From the NCBI GenBank assembly GCA_913057205.1, contig CAJXNO010000003.1:49666-113665 (forward strand): a DNA stretch of 64,000 nucleotides. Direction: 5' to 3'. The translations under genes were made by a program, and so were the position numbers. Positions 9,137-17,674 of the stretch are shown here, one piece after another. The first letter of the stretch is position 1; each line of letters starts with the position of its first letter. Below the pieces are notes generated by a model. It saw nothing but the letters and a program-made list of their open reading frames with translations, was not told where the DNA came from and did no database searches. Source of the DNA: an uncultured Flavobacteriales bacterium (lineage in GTDB: Bacteria > Bacteroidota > Bacteroidia > Flavobacteriales_G > Salibacteraceae).

Positions 9137-9843
9137 CCTTCGAAGTTGAAAGACAGCACAAAAATGCGGGAATTCAATGCCTCCACTGGGTTGGAGTAGA
9201 TGGTGTTGTCTTTCACAATGATGTTGTTCAAGCCATAGCTGAAGCGGAGTTCCGGACTGAACTTGAAGTACTCCAAAAAGAAGTCGAAGCCCACTCCGAT
9301 CTCGGCCATGTAGTTCTCTCGACTCAGTTTCACCAAGAATTCACCCCGCTCATCGAGCTGGTTGTCTACGAACTCCTGTGATGCCAGGTCAATGCTGTAA
9401 TTGAATCCGGCAAAGATGTACTGCGCGAAATTGTTGACGCGCGCTGAGCGGTACTTCAAGTAGAGCGGGATGTCTAAAAAGGTGGATTCAATGGTCCTAA
9501 TCTTCGGATTTGGATCATTCACATAGCCATAGGTCAGGTCTCGTGCTGCAAAGGCAATACCCGGCGTAAAACGCAATCCGAAGTAGGGACCCATGTGCAG
9601 CTCCGAGACCACATGGATGATAAAGCCAGGTTGCCGGCCCACACCAATGCTGATCAAAGAATCGTCCTGGGCAAGGTCGGGTTCAATGGCGAAACCGTTG
9701 CTGCTCAATCCCAGTTGAAAACCAAAATGCACCAGCTTCTGATCGAACTTTGGGAGGTTCTGGGGAATCTCTTTTTGTCCAAACAACTCCGTAACGGAAG
9801 CAAGGCAAACGGTGATGATCAGTATGTAGTGGTGCCAGCGCAT
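9133..9843 (-). CDS. porT: Type IX secretion / gliding protein PorT
   Basis: A 236-aa outer-membrane beta-barrel protein with a signal peptide (MRWHHYILIITVCLASVTELFGQ). I chose the ATG at 9843 because the 22 upstream codons overlap ubiE and lack similarity. After the signal, NLPKFDQKLVHFGFQLGLSS is the PorT-family opening, followed by amphipathic strands to the C-terminus (VLSFNFEG). PorT is required for type IX secretion. Its position directly after ubiE matches what I recall for other Flavobacteriia. The window also encodes PorX and a type IX cargo. A generic PorT-like barrel is the alternative. Confidence 0.85.
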   Translation of the reverse strand: MRWHHYILIITVCLASVTELFGQKEIPQNLPKFDQKLVHFGFQLGLSSNGFAIEPDLAQDDSLISIGVGRQPGFIIHVVSELHMGPYFGLRFTPGIAFAARDLTYGYVNDPNPKIRTIESTFLDIPLYLKYRSARVNNFAQYIFAGFNYSIDLASQEFVDNQLDERGEFLVKLSRENYMAEIGVGFDFFLEYFKFSPELRFSYGLNNIIVKDNTIYSNPVEALNSRIFVLSFNFEG

Positions 9844-9874
9844 CAACAGCAAAGGAACGAAAGCTAGGCTAGAA

Positions 9875-10612
9875 TTATTTTTCAGCGAGGTAGATGCTCG
9901 CGATTCCAAAGGTCAATCGGTGCTCTTGGATGTTCTGGTATCCGATGTCTTCTAGAATGCGCACAAAATCCTTTCCTTCCGGAAATGCATTCACCGATTC
10001 CGGTAGGTAGGTGTACGCCCTGCTGTCTTTCGAGATCGTCTTACCGATCAAAGGAAGAATAGACTTGAAGTAAAAGTTGTACAACTGCTTCATCGGGAAG
10101 GCCTTTGGCTTGGAGAATTCCAAGATTGCCACGGCATAACCGGGCTTTAAGACCCGTTTCATTTCCTTCAATCCTGCCCGCAGGTTTTCAAAATTCCGAA
10201 CGCCGAAAGCCACGGTGATGCCTTCAAAATGATCATTTGGGTATTCGATGTTTTCCGCATCGCCCAGCTGCAGCTCGATGGTGTTGTGCAATTGCTTGCG
10301 GATCATCTTGGTCTTGCCCACTTCCAGCATGCCAGAAGAGATATCGATCCCCTTGATCTGCTCCGGCTTCAAGGCCATCAGCTCTACCGCAAAATCACCG
10401 GTGCCGGTGGCCACATCCAACAAAACCTTTGGTTTATGCGGTGCAAGCAAGCGCACCGCCTTCTTCCGCCAGAGCTTATCGATGTTCAAACTGAGCAAGT
10501 GGTTCAGTCGATCGTAGTTGCCTGAGATGTTGTTGAACATCTCTGCCACTTGCTCTTTCTTCGCTTTCGACGGGTCGTAAGGTTTTACTTCTTCTGCGGG
10601 ATTCTCGCTCAT
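9875..10612 (-). CDS. ubiE: Demethylmenaquinone methyltransferase (UbiE/MenG)
   Basis: A 245-aa SAM-dependent methylase for the last step of menaquinone synthesis. Visible motifs are the N-terminal VAEMFNNISGNYDRLNHLLS, the SAM-binding motif I LLDVATGTGDFAVEL, and VAFGVRNFENLRAGLKEMKR. Its start overlaps the trkH stop by one base (TAATG), so translation is probably coupled. It lies in the run aminotransferase, PfkB kinase, trkH, ubiE, porT. Confidence 0.96.
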   Translation of the reverse strand: MSENPAEEVKPYDPSKAKKEQVAEMFNNISGNYDRLNHLLSLNIDKLWRKKAVRLLAPHKPKVLLDVATGTGDFAVELMALKPEQIKGIDISSGMLEVGKTKMIRKQLHNTIELQLGDAENIEYPNDHFEGITVAFGVRNFENLRAGLKEMKRVLKPGYAVAILEFSKPKAFPMKQLYNFYFKSILPLIGKTISKDSRAYTYLPESVNAFPEGKDFVRILEDIGYQNIQEHRLTFGIASIYLAEK

Positions 10613-12441
10613 TAACCAACCATTAAGTGTTCTTCCGGATAGGAGTAATTCGTTGTGATGATCTTTCTAGAGAACGCGAAGATGATGGATAATGTTCCCA
10701 ATCGGCCGATAAACATCGACACGATCATGATCATCTTTCCACTGTCGCTCAACATGCCCGTAATACCGGTACTCAGACCACAGGTAGAGAAGGCAGAGAC
10801 CTCCTCGAAGATCAGGTCGATCAATCCACGGTCTTCCATCTCCAGGATATGGGTCTCGGTGACGCACAAAGCATAGATACAGATCAGCATTCCGCCACCG
10901 AAGGTCATCAACACCGTGAAGGCTTTCAACATGTCGTCGTTGGGAATGGTTCGTCCCAATACCTCCACTTTCTTCTTACCCCGGATGATTGACCACGTAT
11001 TGATGCAGATCAAGGCGAAGGTGGAGGTCTTGATGCCCCCGGCAGTGGAGAAGGTATTGCCACCTACAAACATCATGAAGATCAACATGAACAAGGTAGC
11101 AGTGGAGAGGCTAAAGATGTCTGCCGTATTCAATCCAGCCGAGCGCACTGAAACGCTCTGGAATACGGCCACCACCGACTTTTCTACGAAGTTGAGGTCC
11201 TGCAGGGTGGTCTTCCACTCGGCCGCCATGTACAGCACCACACCCACACCGATCAGGATCAAGTGCGTGCGAACGGCTAGTATGGTGCTCATTTGAGGCT
11301 TCTTCCACGGATGCTTCAGTCGGTCGCGCATCAGGCTCGGTGTGAAGAGGTCGAACATCACCGTAAACCCAAAGGCACCCAAGAGGATGAGCAGTGCTAC
11401 CACCAAGTGCATCAAGTAGGCTTCTCGGATGAAGGGGGCATACATGCCATCGGTGACGGTGGAAAATCCTCCGTTGTTAAATGCAGAGATGGAATGGAAC
11501 ATCCCGAAGAACAGCTTATCGCCTTCGCTCTCAAAGGGCATGTCTGGTGTGATGAGGAAGTAGATCAAAAGTCCGCCAACCACCTCGATCACCACACTTA
11601 GGGTGAATACCTTGATGAGCATTCCTTTCGCGTTGAAGAAGGCTTCTTTGGTGATGAAGTCCTCAATGATATCGTCTTGTTTCAAACCAAAGCCCACTCG
11701 GTTCAAGAAGGCGGCTAAGTAGGCGAAGGAAACGATGTTCAGTCCGCCGAGCTTCATCAGCAACATGATCACAAACCAGCCTTTCTCCGTAAAGTAGGTG
11801 GCGGTATCTACCACGATCAATCCGGTTACACACGTGGCGCTCACCGAGGTGAAAAGTGCATCGAGCCAAGGCATGCTGCCTTCCATCACGGTCATCTCTG
11901 GCATCATCAACAAGGCCGTACCTAAGGTGATGATCACCAAAAAGGATGCGATGAAGATGGTTGAAGGGTGGAGTTTGATGTTGGAGATGAGGTTCGTATT
12001 ATCACTCAACTCAAAGAAGACCACGATGAAGAGGTAGAACTGTAAGAACACCACCGAGAGCGCTCCCATGTTCTCCAATCCTAAGGTATTGAAGAAGGTT
12101 TGCACCAACAACACGTCAAAGAGGTTGAAGCTGATCCCCTCTAAGATCAGCAGCAAAACCATGATGCCCTCGAACCAATTCTGCCGCAGGAAGGTGCGGG
12201 GCGAAAAGTCGTAAATCACCTTCACGAGGTAGTGCACCACATAGAAGGCGAAAGAAAGCTCAACGATGTCTTGCAGCAGGTTGGCTGTTTCCTCATCGTG
12301 ACTGAATCCGTGGTAATAGAACAAGCTTCCAATCGCTATCAGCGAAACGATGATGCTTGTTAGCTTTAGCCTACGAAGGTTCTTCGTCTTACTGTTGTAG
12401 ATGATGAGGTTGATCTTTTCCCTCCAAGACCTAATGTCCAT
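10612..12441 (-). CDS. trkH: TrkH-family potassium uptake channel subunit
   Basis: A 609-aa integral membrane protein for K+ uptake, normally gated by a TrkA partner that is not in this window. The four pore-loop repeats are recognisable: SVSATCVTGLIV, SAFNNGGFSTV, SVSVRSAGLNT and SAFSTCGLSTGIT. It is longer than a standard TrkH (about 480 aa) because of an N-terminal stretch of extra helices over roughly the first 150 residues, a variant seen in some Bacteroidota. Its start overlaps the upstream kinase gene by 11 bases. Confidence 0.93.
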   Translation of the reverse strand: MDIRSWREKINLIIYNSKTKNLRRLKLTSIIVSLIAIGSLFYYHGFSHDEETANLLQDIVELSFAFYVVHYLVKVIYDFSPRTFLRQNWFEGIMVLLLILEGISFNLFDVLLVQTFFNTLGLENMGALSVVFLQFYLFIVVFFELSDNTNLISNIKLHPSTIFIASFLVIITLGTALLMMPEMTVMEGSMPWLDALFTSVSATCVTGLIVVDTATYFTEKGWFVIMLLMKLGGLNIVSFAYLAAFLNRVGFGLKQDDIIEDFITKEAFFNAKGMLIKVFTLSVVIEVVGGLLIYFLITPDMPFESEGDKLFFGMFHSISAFNNGGFSTVTDGMYAPFIREAYLMHLVVALLILLGAFGFTVMFDLFTPSLMRDRLKHPWKKPQMSTILAVRTHLILIGVGVVLYMAAEWKTTLQDLNFVEKSVVAVFQSVSVRSAGLNTADIFSLSTATLFMLIFMMFVGGNTFSTAGGIKTSTFALICINTWSIIRGKKKVEVLGRTIPNDDMLKAFTVLMTFGGGMLICIYALCVTETHILEMEDRGLIDLIFEEVSAFSTCGLSTGITGMLSDSGKMIMIVSMFIGRLGTLSIIFAFSRKIITTNYSYPEEHLMVG

Positions 12442-13435
12442 TGCTCAACACCTTTGAAGTTTCTGCCAGAAGATCGTCTTGCTTGATGGAAACCACACCG
12501 GGGAATTGACAAACCCACCCGCCGGCCAAATTAGACAGGTAGGCGATTTCCGCTTGGTCTAGGCCGCTTGCCAACGCGCAGGTTGCGGTTGCAATAACGG
12601 TATCGCCAGCACCCGATACATCCGCGATCATACGTTTCACCGCCGGAATGTGATCAGATTTATCTCCGTCTGTGATGAACACACCGTGCTCTGAAAGGGT
12701 GAACATGGCAGCATCTATCGGCATGCGCTCATTCAACTGCTTGAACGCATCGATCAAGCTTTTGCGATCAGTCTTCAGCTGCGGCAAGTTCAAGCCTTCG
12801 CGCAGCTCCTTTAAATTCGGTTTGAACAGGCTCACACCCGCATACGCAAAGAAGTTCCGACGCTTTGGATCCACGGTTACAGGTATCCCTGCTTGCTTGG
12901 CCTGTTTGATCACCTCAGCGATGAGCTCCGGGGTGATGCATCCCTTGTCGTAGTCCTCAAAGATGATGGCATCCGGCGACGCTCGCTCGATTAATGCTGC
13001 AATACGTGTGATCAATGCCTTCGCCTCCTGCTCATCCAGTGAACGCGTAACTTCTTCGTCCATCCGCAACAATTGACTGAATCCGCTCACCAAACGGGTC
13101 TTCACGGTGGTTGGACGATCACTTGTCTCTTCCAGGCCTTGGAGCGAGAGCTGCTCAGTCTGCATCAAATCCTTTAAGCGCTCACCGGCTTCGTCCTTCC
13201 CGATCACCGAGCAAACGATGCATTGCGCACCGAGGTCTTTCACGTTCAAGGCAACGTTGGCAGCCCCACCCAGGCGGTATTCCTTGGATTGGATATCAAG
13301 CACAGGCACGGGAGCTTCAGGAGAGACGCGCTCCACTTTTCCCTTGTAGTAGGCGTCAAGGATCACGTCTCCGATGACCAACACCTTGAGCTTGGAGAAT
13401 GCCTTTATGGCCGACTTGATCCTGCTTTCATTCAT
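12431..13435 (-). CDS. PfkB-family carbohydrate kinase (RfaE1/HldE kinase-domain type)
   Basis: A 334-aa ribokinase-fold kinase. The N-terminus (LKVLVIGDVILDAYYKGKVERVSPEAPVPVL) and LGGAANVALNVKDLGA resemble the D-glycero-beta-D-manno-heptose-7-phosphate kinase domain of HldE. The PfkB signature DVSGAGDTVIATATCALASG carries the catalytic aspartate. No adenylyltransferase domain and no other heptose genes are present, so the substrate is uncertain. It overlaps the upstream aminotransferase gene by 4 bases (ATGA), so translation is probably coupled. Confidence 0.88.
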   Translation of the reverse strand: MNESRIKSAIKAFSKLKVLVIGDVILDAYYKGKVERVSPEAPVPVLDIQSKEYRLGGAANVALNVKDLGAQCIVCSVIGKDEAGERLKDLMQTEQLSLQGLEETSDRPTTVKTRLVSGFSQLLRMDEEVTRSLDEQEAKALITRIAALIERASPDAIIFEDYDKGCITPELIAEVIKQAKQAGIPVTVDPKRRNFFAYAGVSLFKPNLKELREGLNLPQLKTDRKSLIDAFKQLNERMPIDAAMFTLSEHGVFITDGDKSDHIPAVKRMIADVSGAGDTVIATATCALASGLDQAEIAYLSNLAGGWVCQFPGVVSIKQDDLLAETSKVLSNGH

Positions 13436-14628
13436 GATGTGAGCGCTTCGATGGCCGACTTGATGCGTCGCAGTGCTTCTTTTAATTCGGCTTCTGAGGC
13501 CGCATAACTCAAACGAATGTAGTTAGGTGCGCCAAATGCCGTTCCTGGAACAGTTGCTACATGGGCTTCGTTCAACAGGTACATGCACAAGGCACTGGCG
13601 TCTTCAATCGGCTGGCTGTTGGACTTCTTGCCAAACAATGCACTCACCTTAGGAAAGAGGTAGAATGCACCTTCTGGACGATTGCAGATCATGCCCTCGA
13701 TCTGCTCGAGGCCTTCGATCATCACCTCACGTCGTTTGGCGAAGGCGTTGACCATTTCCTTCAATTCGTCGGCACTGGTCTCCATGGCTTTCAAGGTGGC
13801 CATCTGGCTGATGCCGGAGGGCGCGCTGGTGAACTGACCTTGCATCTTCGTGCACGCCTTTGCAATGGGCAACGATGCGGCGATGTAGCCGATCCGCCAT
13901 CCGGTCATGGCAAAGGATTTTGATACCCCGTTCACGGTAATCACACGATCATACAGTTCTGGGATCGCCGCTAAGCTGAAGTGCTCGCCTTCGAAGCGGA
14001 TGTGCTCATAGATCTCGTCGGAGATGATGTGAACCTTGGGGTATTTCTTGAACACCTCGCCTAAAGCACGAAGCTCAGATTCTGAATATGCTGCTCCTGT
14101 GGGATTGGAGGGGGAGGAGAACATGAACAGCTTCGACTTATCGGTCAATGCCGCATCCAACTGCTCAGGCGAAAGCTTGAAGTCTTGCTCAACATCCGCA
14201 TGAACTTCCTTGAAGTTTCCCTCTGCAAAGTCTACCATGGCCTTGTAGCTTACCCAATAGGGCGTTGCTACTAGCACCTCATCTCCCGGGTTGATCAGGC
14301 ACAGCACCACATTCATCAAGCTCTGCTTGGCACCGGTGCTCAATACGATCTGATCAGGGGTGTACTTTACACCATTGTCGCGCAGTAGTTTTTCTGCGAT
14401 CGCTTTTCGCACTTCTGGAAAGCCTGGAACAGGTGGGTAATGGGTGACGTTATCGTTGATCGCTTGTATTCCAGCGTCCTTGATGGTGTCTGGTGTGTTG
14501 AAATCCGGCTCGCCGAGGCTGAGGTTGATCACATCATGTCCTTGGGCGCGCAGGTCTCTGCTGCGCTGCGACATCGCGATGGTCTCTGATTCAGCCAGTC
14601 GTTCGATGCGGTTTGAAAGTATCGTCAT
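13432..14628 (-). CDS. PLP-dependent aminotransferase, aspartate aminotransferase type
   Basis: A 398-aa fold-type I class I/II aminotransferase that probably interconverts aspartate and oxaloacetate with 2-oxoglutarate. I chose ATG at 14628 (MTILSNRIERLAES) over a TTG three codons earlier. Visible features are NLSLGEPDFNTPDTIK near the N-terminus, SPSNPTGAAYS, SDEIYEHIRFEG, and the PLP-lysine motif NGVSKSFAMTGWRIGYIA. It heads a five-gene minus-strand operon and has a canonical promoter. Confidence 0.94.
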   Translation of the reverse strand: MTILSNRIERLAESETIAMSQRSRDLRAQGHDVINLSLGEPDFNTPDTIKDAGIQAINDNVTHYPPVPGFPEVRKAIAEKLLRDNGVKYTPDQIVLSTGAKQSLMNVVLCLINPGDEVLVATPYWVSYKAMVDFAEGNFKEVHADVEQDFKLSPEQLDAALTDKSKLFMFSSPSNPTGAAYSESELRALGEVFKKYPKVHIISDEIYEHIRFEGEHFSLAAIPELYDRVITVNGVSKSFAMTGWRIGYIAASLPIAKACTKMQGQFTSAPSGISQMATLKAMETSADELKEMVNAFAKRREVMIEGLEQIEGMICNRPEGAFYLFPKVSALFGKKSNSQPIEDASALCMYLLNEAHVATVPGTAFGAPNYIRLSYAASEAELKEALRRIKSAIEALTS

Positions 14629-14645
14629 CCCGTTCAAATAAGGGA

Positions 14646-14674
14646 CAAAGCTAAAGATTTGAGTCGCTCCGCAA
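14646..14674 (-). promoter_or_regulatory. Promoter of the aminotransferase-to-porT operon
   Basis: On the minus strand TTG (14674-14672) is followed after 18 bases by TAGCTTTG (14653-14646), 17 bases before the ATG at 14628. It fits the TTG/TAnnTTTG consensus. Confidence 0.75.
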
Positions 14675-14755
14675 ACATTGCTGCATCGTGTGCACAGACC
14701 GTTGGAAGTACGTAATATTGCTGCTCTTCACAGGAGAAATAAAAGATAGGTTGAT

Positions 14756-15292
14756 ATGGATGTTTGGACGGGTTTGATTTTGATCTTGGTAGCCTTGGTT
14801 GCCGCAGGTGGAAGCGTTGCGGCCATCTACATTGTGTTGAAACAGTACTTTGAGCGACAAGAAAAAGAAGCTGCCTTGGCCTTGGCAGAACAGAAACGCA
14901 AGGATCATTTACCGATCCAAATGCAAGCCTATGAGCGGTTGATTCTTCTTCTAGAACGCATCCACCCAGAGCGATTGGTCTTCCGTGCAAGCAAACCAGG
15001 CATGAGCGCTCGCATGTTGCAATCCGATATCAAGAAGGTGATCCGCGATGAGTTCGATCATAACCTTACCCAACAACTCTACATCAGCACAGAGGCATGG
15101 GAAGCCGTAAAAGCTGCAAAAGAAGAAGTGTTGAATATCCTCAACGTGGCAGCGGAGCAGGTTCACCGAGACGCCGATGGCATGGAGTTCTCTCGTGCTA
15201 TTCTAGAGGTAACCGCCAACCTCAACAAGCTACCGAATGAAGTGGCGGTGAACATTCTTAAGGCAGAGTTCAGGAAAAAGTTGAAGCAATAA
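14756..15292 (+). CDS. Conserved membrane-anchored protein of unknown function
   Basis: A 178-aa protein with one N-terminal membrane helix (residues about 5-28, LILILVALVAAGGSVAAIYIVL) followed by a charged, helical cytoplasmic-looking domain (ERQEKEAALALAEQKRKDHLP, then QMQAYERLILLLERIHPERLVFRA). I recall similar single-helix proteins in other Bacteroidota without known function. It stands alone on the plus strand between minus-strand operons and ends 10 bases before the convergent meaB stop. No function is proposed. Confidence 0.8.
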   Translation: MDVWTGLILILVALVAAGGSVAAIYIVLKQYFERQEKEAALALAEQKRKDHLPIQMQAYERLILLLERIHPERLVFRASKPGMSARMLQSDIKKVIRDEFDHNLTQQLYISTEAWEAVKAAKEEVLNILNVAAEQVHRDADGMEFSRAILEVTANLNKLPNEVAVNILKAEFRKKLKQ

Positions 15293-15302
15293 GATAGGTG
15301 CT

Positions 15303-16289
15303 TTACTGATCTCGACTTAACTCGCTGAGTGCTTCGAGTAATTCGAGCGACGCCTCGTATTCATTCTTTTTCCCGTCGGCTACGGCCGTTTTCAGACGAT
15401 GCGTATCGGTGGTCTTGCCGAGTTGTTGCAGCACGTATTCATAGATGCTGAGTTCCGTAAGCTTTTCGAACGCACGTGCTTGCTGCTTGGAACGTCGCTG
15501 TTCCAATTGACCGTTGTCGCGCAGGGTTCGGTGCATTTCGCCGATGAGGTCCCATGTGCGCTTAACGCCTTTACCCTCCAACGCAGAAGCGGTGATCACC
15601 TTGGTGTCCCATCCGCTCGGTGAGGCAGGGAAGAGGTGAAGTGCCATTTCCAGTTGTTTCTTGGCTTGATTGGCAGGTTGCAGGTTGTTGCCGTCGGCTT
15701 TGTTGATCACGATGATGTCTGCTGCTTCCATGATACCGCGTTTGATCCCCTGAAGGTCGTCGCCTGTTCCAGGCATGGCCAGCATGATGAAGCTATCGGT
15801 GATGTTGATGACCTCGGTTTCACTTTGTCCAACCCCAACTGTTTCAATGATGATCACATCAAAACCGGCTGCTTCGCAAAGCAGCATAGTTTCCCGTGTT
15901 CGTGCCGCAACACCGCCTAGGGTGCCGCTGCTCGGACTCGGACGTATGAAGGCATTCGGTTCTTTGGAAAGCTCTTCCATGCGGGTCTTATCCCCGAGGA
16001 TGCTGCCACCGCTTTGGAGGCTGCTGGGATCCACCGCTAGCACAGCCACTTTGTAGCCCTGTTCAATCACCAGTTGACCAAAACGCTCAATAAACGTGCT
16101 TTTTCCTACACCGGGAATTCCGGTAATGCCGATGCGGATGGCCTCTTTTCGGTGGGGATAGATGGCATTGATGAGTTCAAGCGCCTTCCTACGATGGTCA
16201 GGGCGGGTGCTCTCGACAAGGGTGATGGCCCTTGAAAGGGTCAACAGGTCGCCAGCCAATAAACGCGCTTGATCGATTTCAGTAATCAT
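15303..16289 (-). CDS. meaB: MeaB-family GTPase (methylmalonyl-CoA mutase chaperone)
   Basis: A 328-aa G3E GTPase that protects and reactivates the B12-dependent methylmalonyl-CoA mutase. Visible are the Walker A motif GITGIPGVGKSTFIERFG, VLAVDPSSLQSGGSILGD, the switch region IIETVGVGQSE, and the guanine-specificity motif INKADG. No mutase gene is in the window, so the partner is encoded elsewhere. The -7-like element TACCTTCG lies exactly 5 bases before the ATG, which suggests a leaderless transcript. Confidence 0.95.
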   Translation of the reverse strand: MITEIDQARLLAGDLLTLSRAITLVESTRPDHRRKALELINAIYPHRKEAIRIGITGIPGVGKSTFIERFGQLVIEQGYKVAVLAVDPSSLQSGGSILGDKTRMEELSKEPNAFIRPSPSSGTLGGVAARTRETMLLCEAAGFDVIIIETVGVGQSETEVINITDSFIMLAMPGTGDDLQGIKRGIMEAADIIVINKADGNNLQPANQAKKQLEMALHLFPASPSGWDTKVITASALEGKGVKRTWDLIGEMHRTLRDNGQLEQRRSKQQARAFEKLTELSIYEYVLQQLGKTTDTHRLKTAVADGKKNEYEASLELLEALSELSRDQ

Positions 16290-16294
16290 CCAAC

Positions 16295-16302
16295 CGAAGG
16301 TA
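16295..16302 (-). promoter_or_regulatory. -7-like element of meaB, 5 bases before the ATG
   Basis: The minus strand reads TACCTTCG, the TTCG variant of the -7 element, then 5 bases, then the meaB ATG. Transcription would begin at or next to the A of the start codon. No TTG was seen at the expected -33 spacing. Confidence 0.45.
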
Positions 16303-16322
16303 AGCGAAAGGGGATGAATGCC

Positions 16323-16703
16323 TTATTCAAAGGCGTGGTTAAAGCTCACAAATTGAGGAATACAATCTCCAGAAGTGATCGATGAAACCACCACCTCGTA
16401 CTTGTTGCCGATCTCAATGTGGTTCCTTACGATCCAGTCGTGATCGATGGTGTAGCCCTTGAGTTCACCGAGTTCTTGGGGTTCAAATGCGAGCGGACTC
16501 GCCTTGAAGTCCATGATCACAGCGATCTTGCCTTCACCGTCGGGGTGAGGTTTGATCTCCATAACCTCGGCCATGGTATCAACACGGTCGTAGTAGCATT
16601 CCCCGTCTTTGTTGCCAGAGGAATTACACGAAACAAGAAAAATGAAAACAGCAGTGGTGGCTGCTATGAAGATCCTAACGGATGAATTTGCTGTTCCAAA
16701 CAT
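16323..16703 (-). CDS. Small predicted lipoprotein, unknown function
   Basis: A 126-aa protein with a signal sequence ending in a lipobox (IFLVSC, cysteine near residue 26), so probably lipid-anchored in the envelope. The mature part is acidic with a beta-rich look (MEIKPHPDGEGKIAVIMDF) and contains two further cysteines (GECYYD and SGDCIPQF). I chose the ATG at 16703 over a GTG two codons upstream. It overlaps the end of the upstream gene by 29 bases and so belongs to the same operon. I do not recognise the family. Confidence 0.7.
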   Translation of the reverse strand: MFGTANSSVRIFIAATTAVFIFLVSCNSSGNKDGECYYDRVDTMAEVMEIKPHPDGEGKIAVIMDFKASPLAFEPQELGELKGYTIDHDWIVRNHIEIGNKYEVVVSSITSGDCIPQFVSFNHAFE

Positions 16704-17385
16704 TCTCACTGAAGTCCTTTGAATTCATGATGGCTGTGATGATGGCCAAGGTCATCACCAAGCAGGTAGTTAAGCTGAACATGAAGAACCGGAAGAAGAA
16801 TTCTGCCTTTACCGCCTCAAACTGCTGCGGCGCCAAAAAAGCCACGATCAAACCGATCAATGCAGAGCTCGCCGCAAGCGCACCGATGTGACGGAAGGGG
16901 TATTTCAAAATTTCTTGGTACCACTTCATGTCATCTCCCCATTGGAAGATGTAATAGAATTGTCCATTTGGTAGTTCTGCCATTAGGATCGGGTCCTTGG
17001 TGCTGTCCTTCAGGTCAAAACGTTCTTCTGGAGCTACGATGCGAAAGGCCTTGAATTCGATGCCTTTGCTTGCCTCAATGCGCTTTACTTCACGGATCGC
17101 TTCCGCTGGTATGTCGCCCTTGAACAGGTCGCTCGTCAAAAAGCGAAGCCTGAAACGGGTACAAATGCGCTCGATCGCCTCGATGTTGAAGCGACGGTTC
17201 GCTTCCAATTGATCGATCCAGTGCAGGTCTTCGGTTGAAGTGCCTTTGCGTTTGATGCGATTGGCGATCGAAGTTTCTACGTCGGCTTCCTTGGAGAGCA
17301 AGGATTGTACTTCTTCCACCAAGTTGTTCTGCTCAAATTCTACTTGAGCATTCGCCATTTCTTCCAATAGATTAATGTCTTGCAT
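16675..17385 (-). CDS. Conserved protein with two C-terminal membrane helices, unknown function
   Basis: A 236-aa protein with a long soluble N-terminal part (residues 1-160) and two predicted membrane helices near residues 165-185 (IGALAASSALIGLIVAFLA) and 198-220 (FFMFSLTTCLVMTLAIITAIM). The soluble part is charged, and the segment LPNGQFYYIFQWGDDMKWYQEIL suggests a compact domain. It lies between a 46-aa membrane protein gene (20 bases upstream) and a lipoprotein gene (29-base overlap), forming a three-gene envelope operon. I do not recognise the family. Confidence 0.75.
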   Translation of the reverse strand: MQDINLLEEMANAQVEFEQNNLVEEVQSLLSKEADVETSIANRIKRKGTSTEDLHWIDQLEANRRFNIEAIERICTRFRLRFLTSDLFKGDIPAEAIREVKRIEASKGIEFKAFRIVAPEERFDLKDSTKDPILMAELPNGQFYYIFQWGDDMKWYQEILKYPFRHIGALAASSALIGLIVAFLAPQQFEAVKAEFFFRFFMFSLTTCLVMTLAIITAIMNSKDFSENVWNSKFIR

Positions 17386-17405
17386 TCTCTTTGTTTTACT
17401 GCACG

Positions 17406-17546
17406 TTAAACATTGCGTTCTTCCTTAAATTGGTTGGCGGTCTTTCGTTTCTTGATCCGTTTGATCTGAAACCATATGAAGATACTGAAGAAGGCGATGA
17501 GCATCAACAGTACAAACCCTGCTACAACGTATTCTCCGGGCTTCAT
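17406..17546 (-). CDS. 46-aa single-helix membrane protein
   Basis: An open frame on the minus strand runs from ATG at 17546 to TAA at 17408. It starts MKPGEYVVAG and has a hydrophobic helix (residues about 7-26, VVAGFVLLMLIAFFSIFIWF), then a strongly basic tail (QIKRIKKRKTANQ) ending KEERNV. The helix followed by positive charges predicts an N-out, C-in topology. It is 20 bases from the next gene on the same strand and so probably shares an operon with it. Coding potential rests on this layout and the absence of another gene here. I do not recognise a family. Confidence 0.6.
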   Translation of the reverse strand: MKPGEYVVAGFVLLMLIAFFSIFIWFQIKRIKKRKTANQFKEERNV

Positions 17547-17598
17547 TATTTGATTAACAGTTCAATCAGTCAAAAAGTTCGTGGTGGAATGCGCTTTT

Positions 17599-17606
17599 CA
17601 AATGTA
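17599..17606 (-). promoter_or_regulatory. Possible -7 element for the small-membrane-protein operon
   Basis: TACATTTG on the minus strand, 52 bases before the ATG at 17546, matches TAnnTTTG. No -33 TTG is visible. The rest of the 128-base gap between this operon and the tauE-like gene (17547-17674) shows nothing else I can name. Confidence 0.4.
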
Positions 17607-17674
17607 CATGCTTTCCATTGAAATGCATAGCCGCTCACGCATTTGTACACGCTTTTAACGAATTCCGGGAAGCC

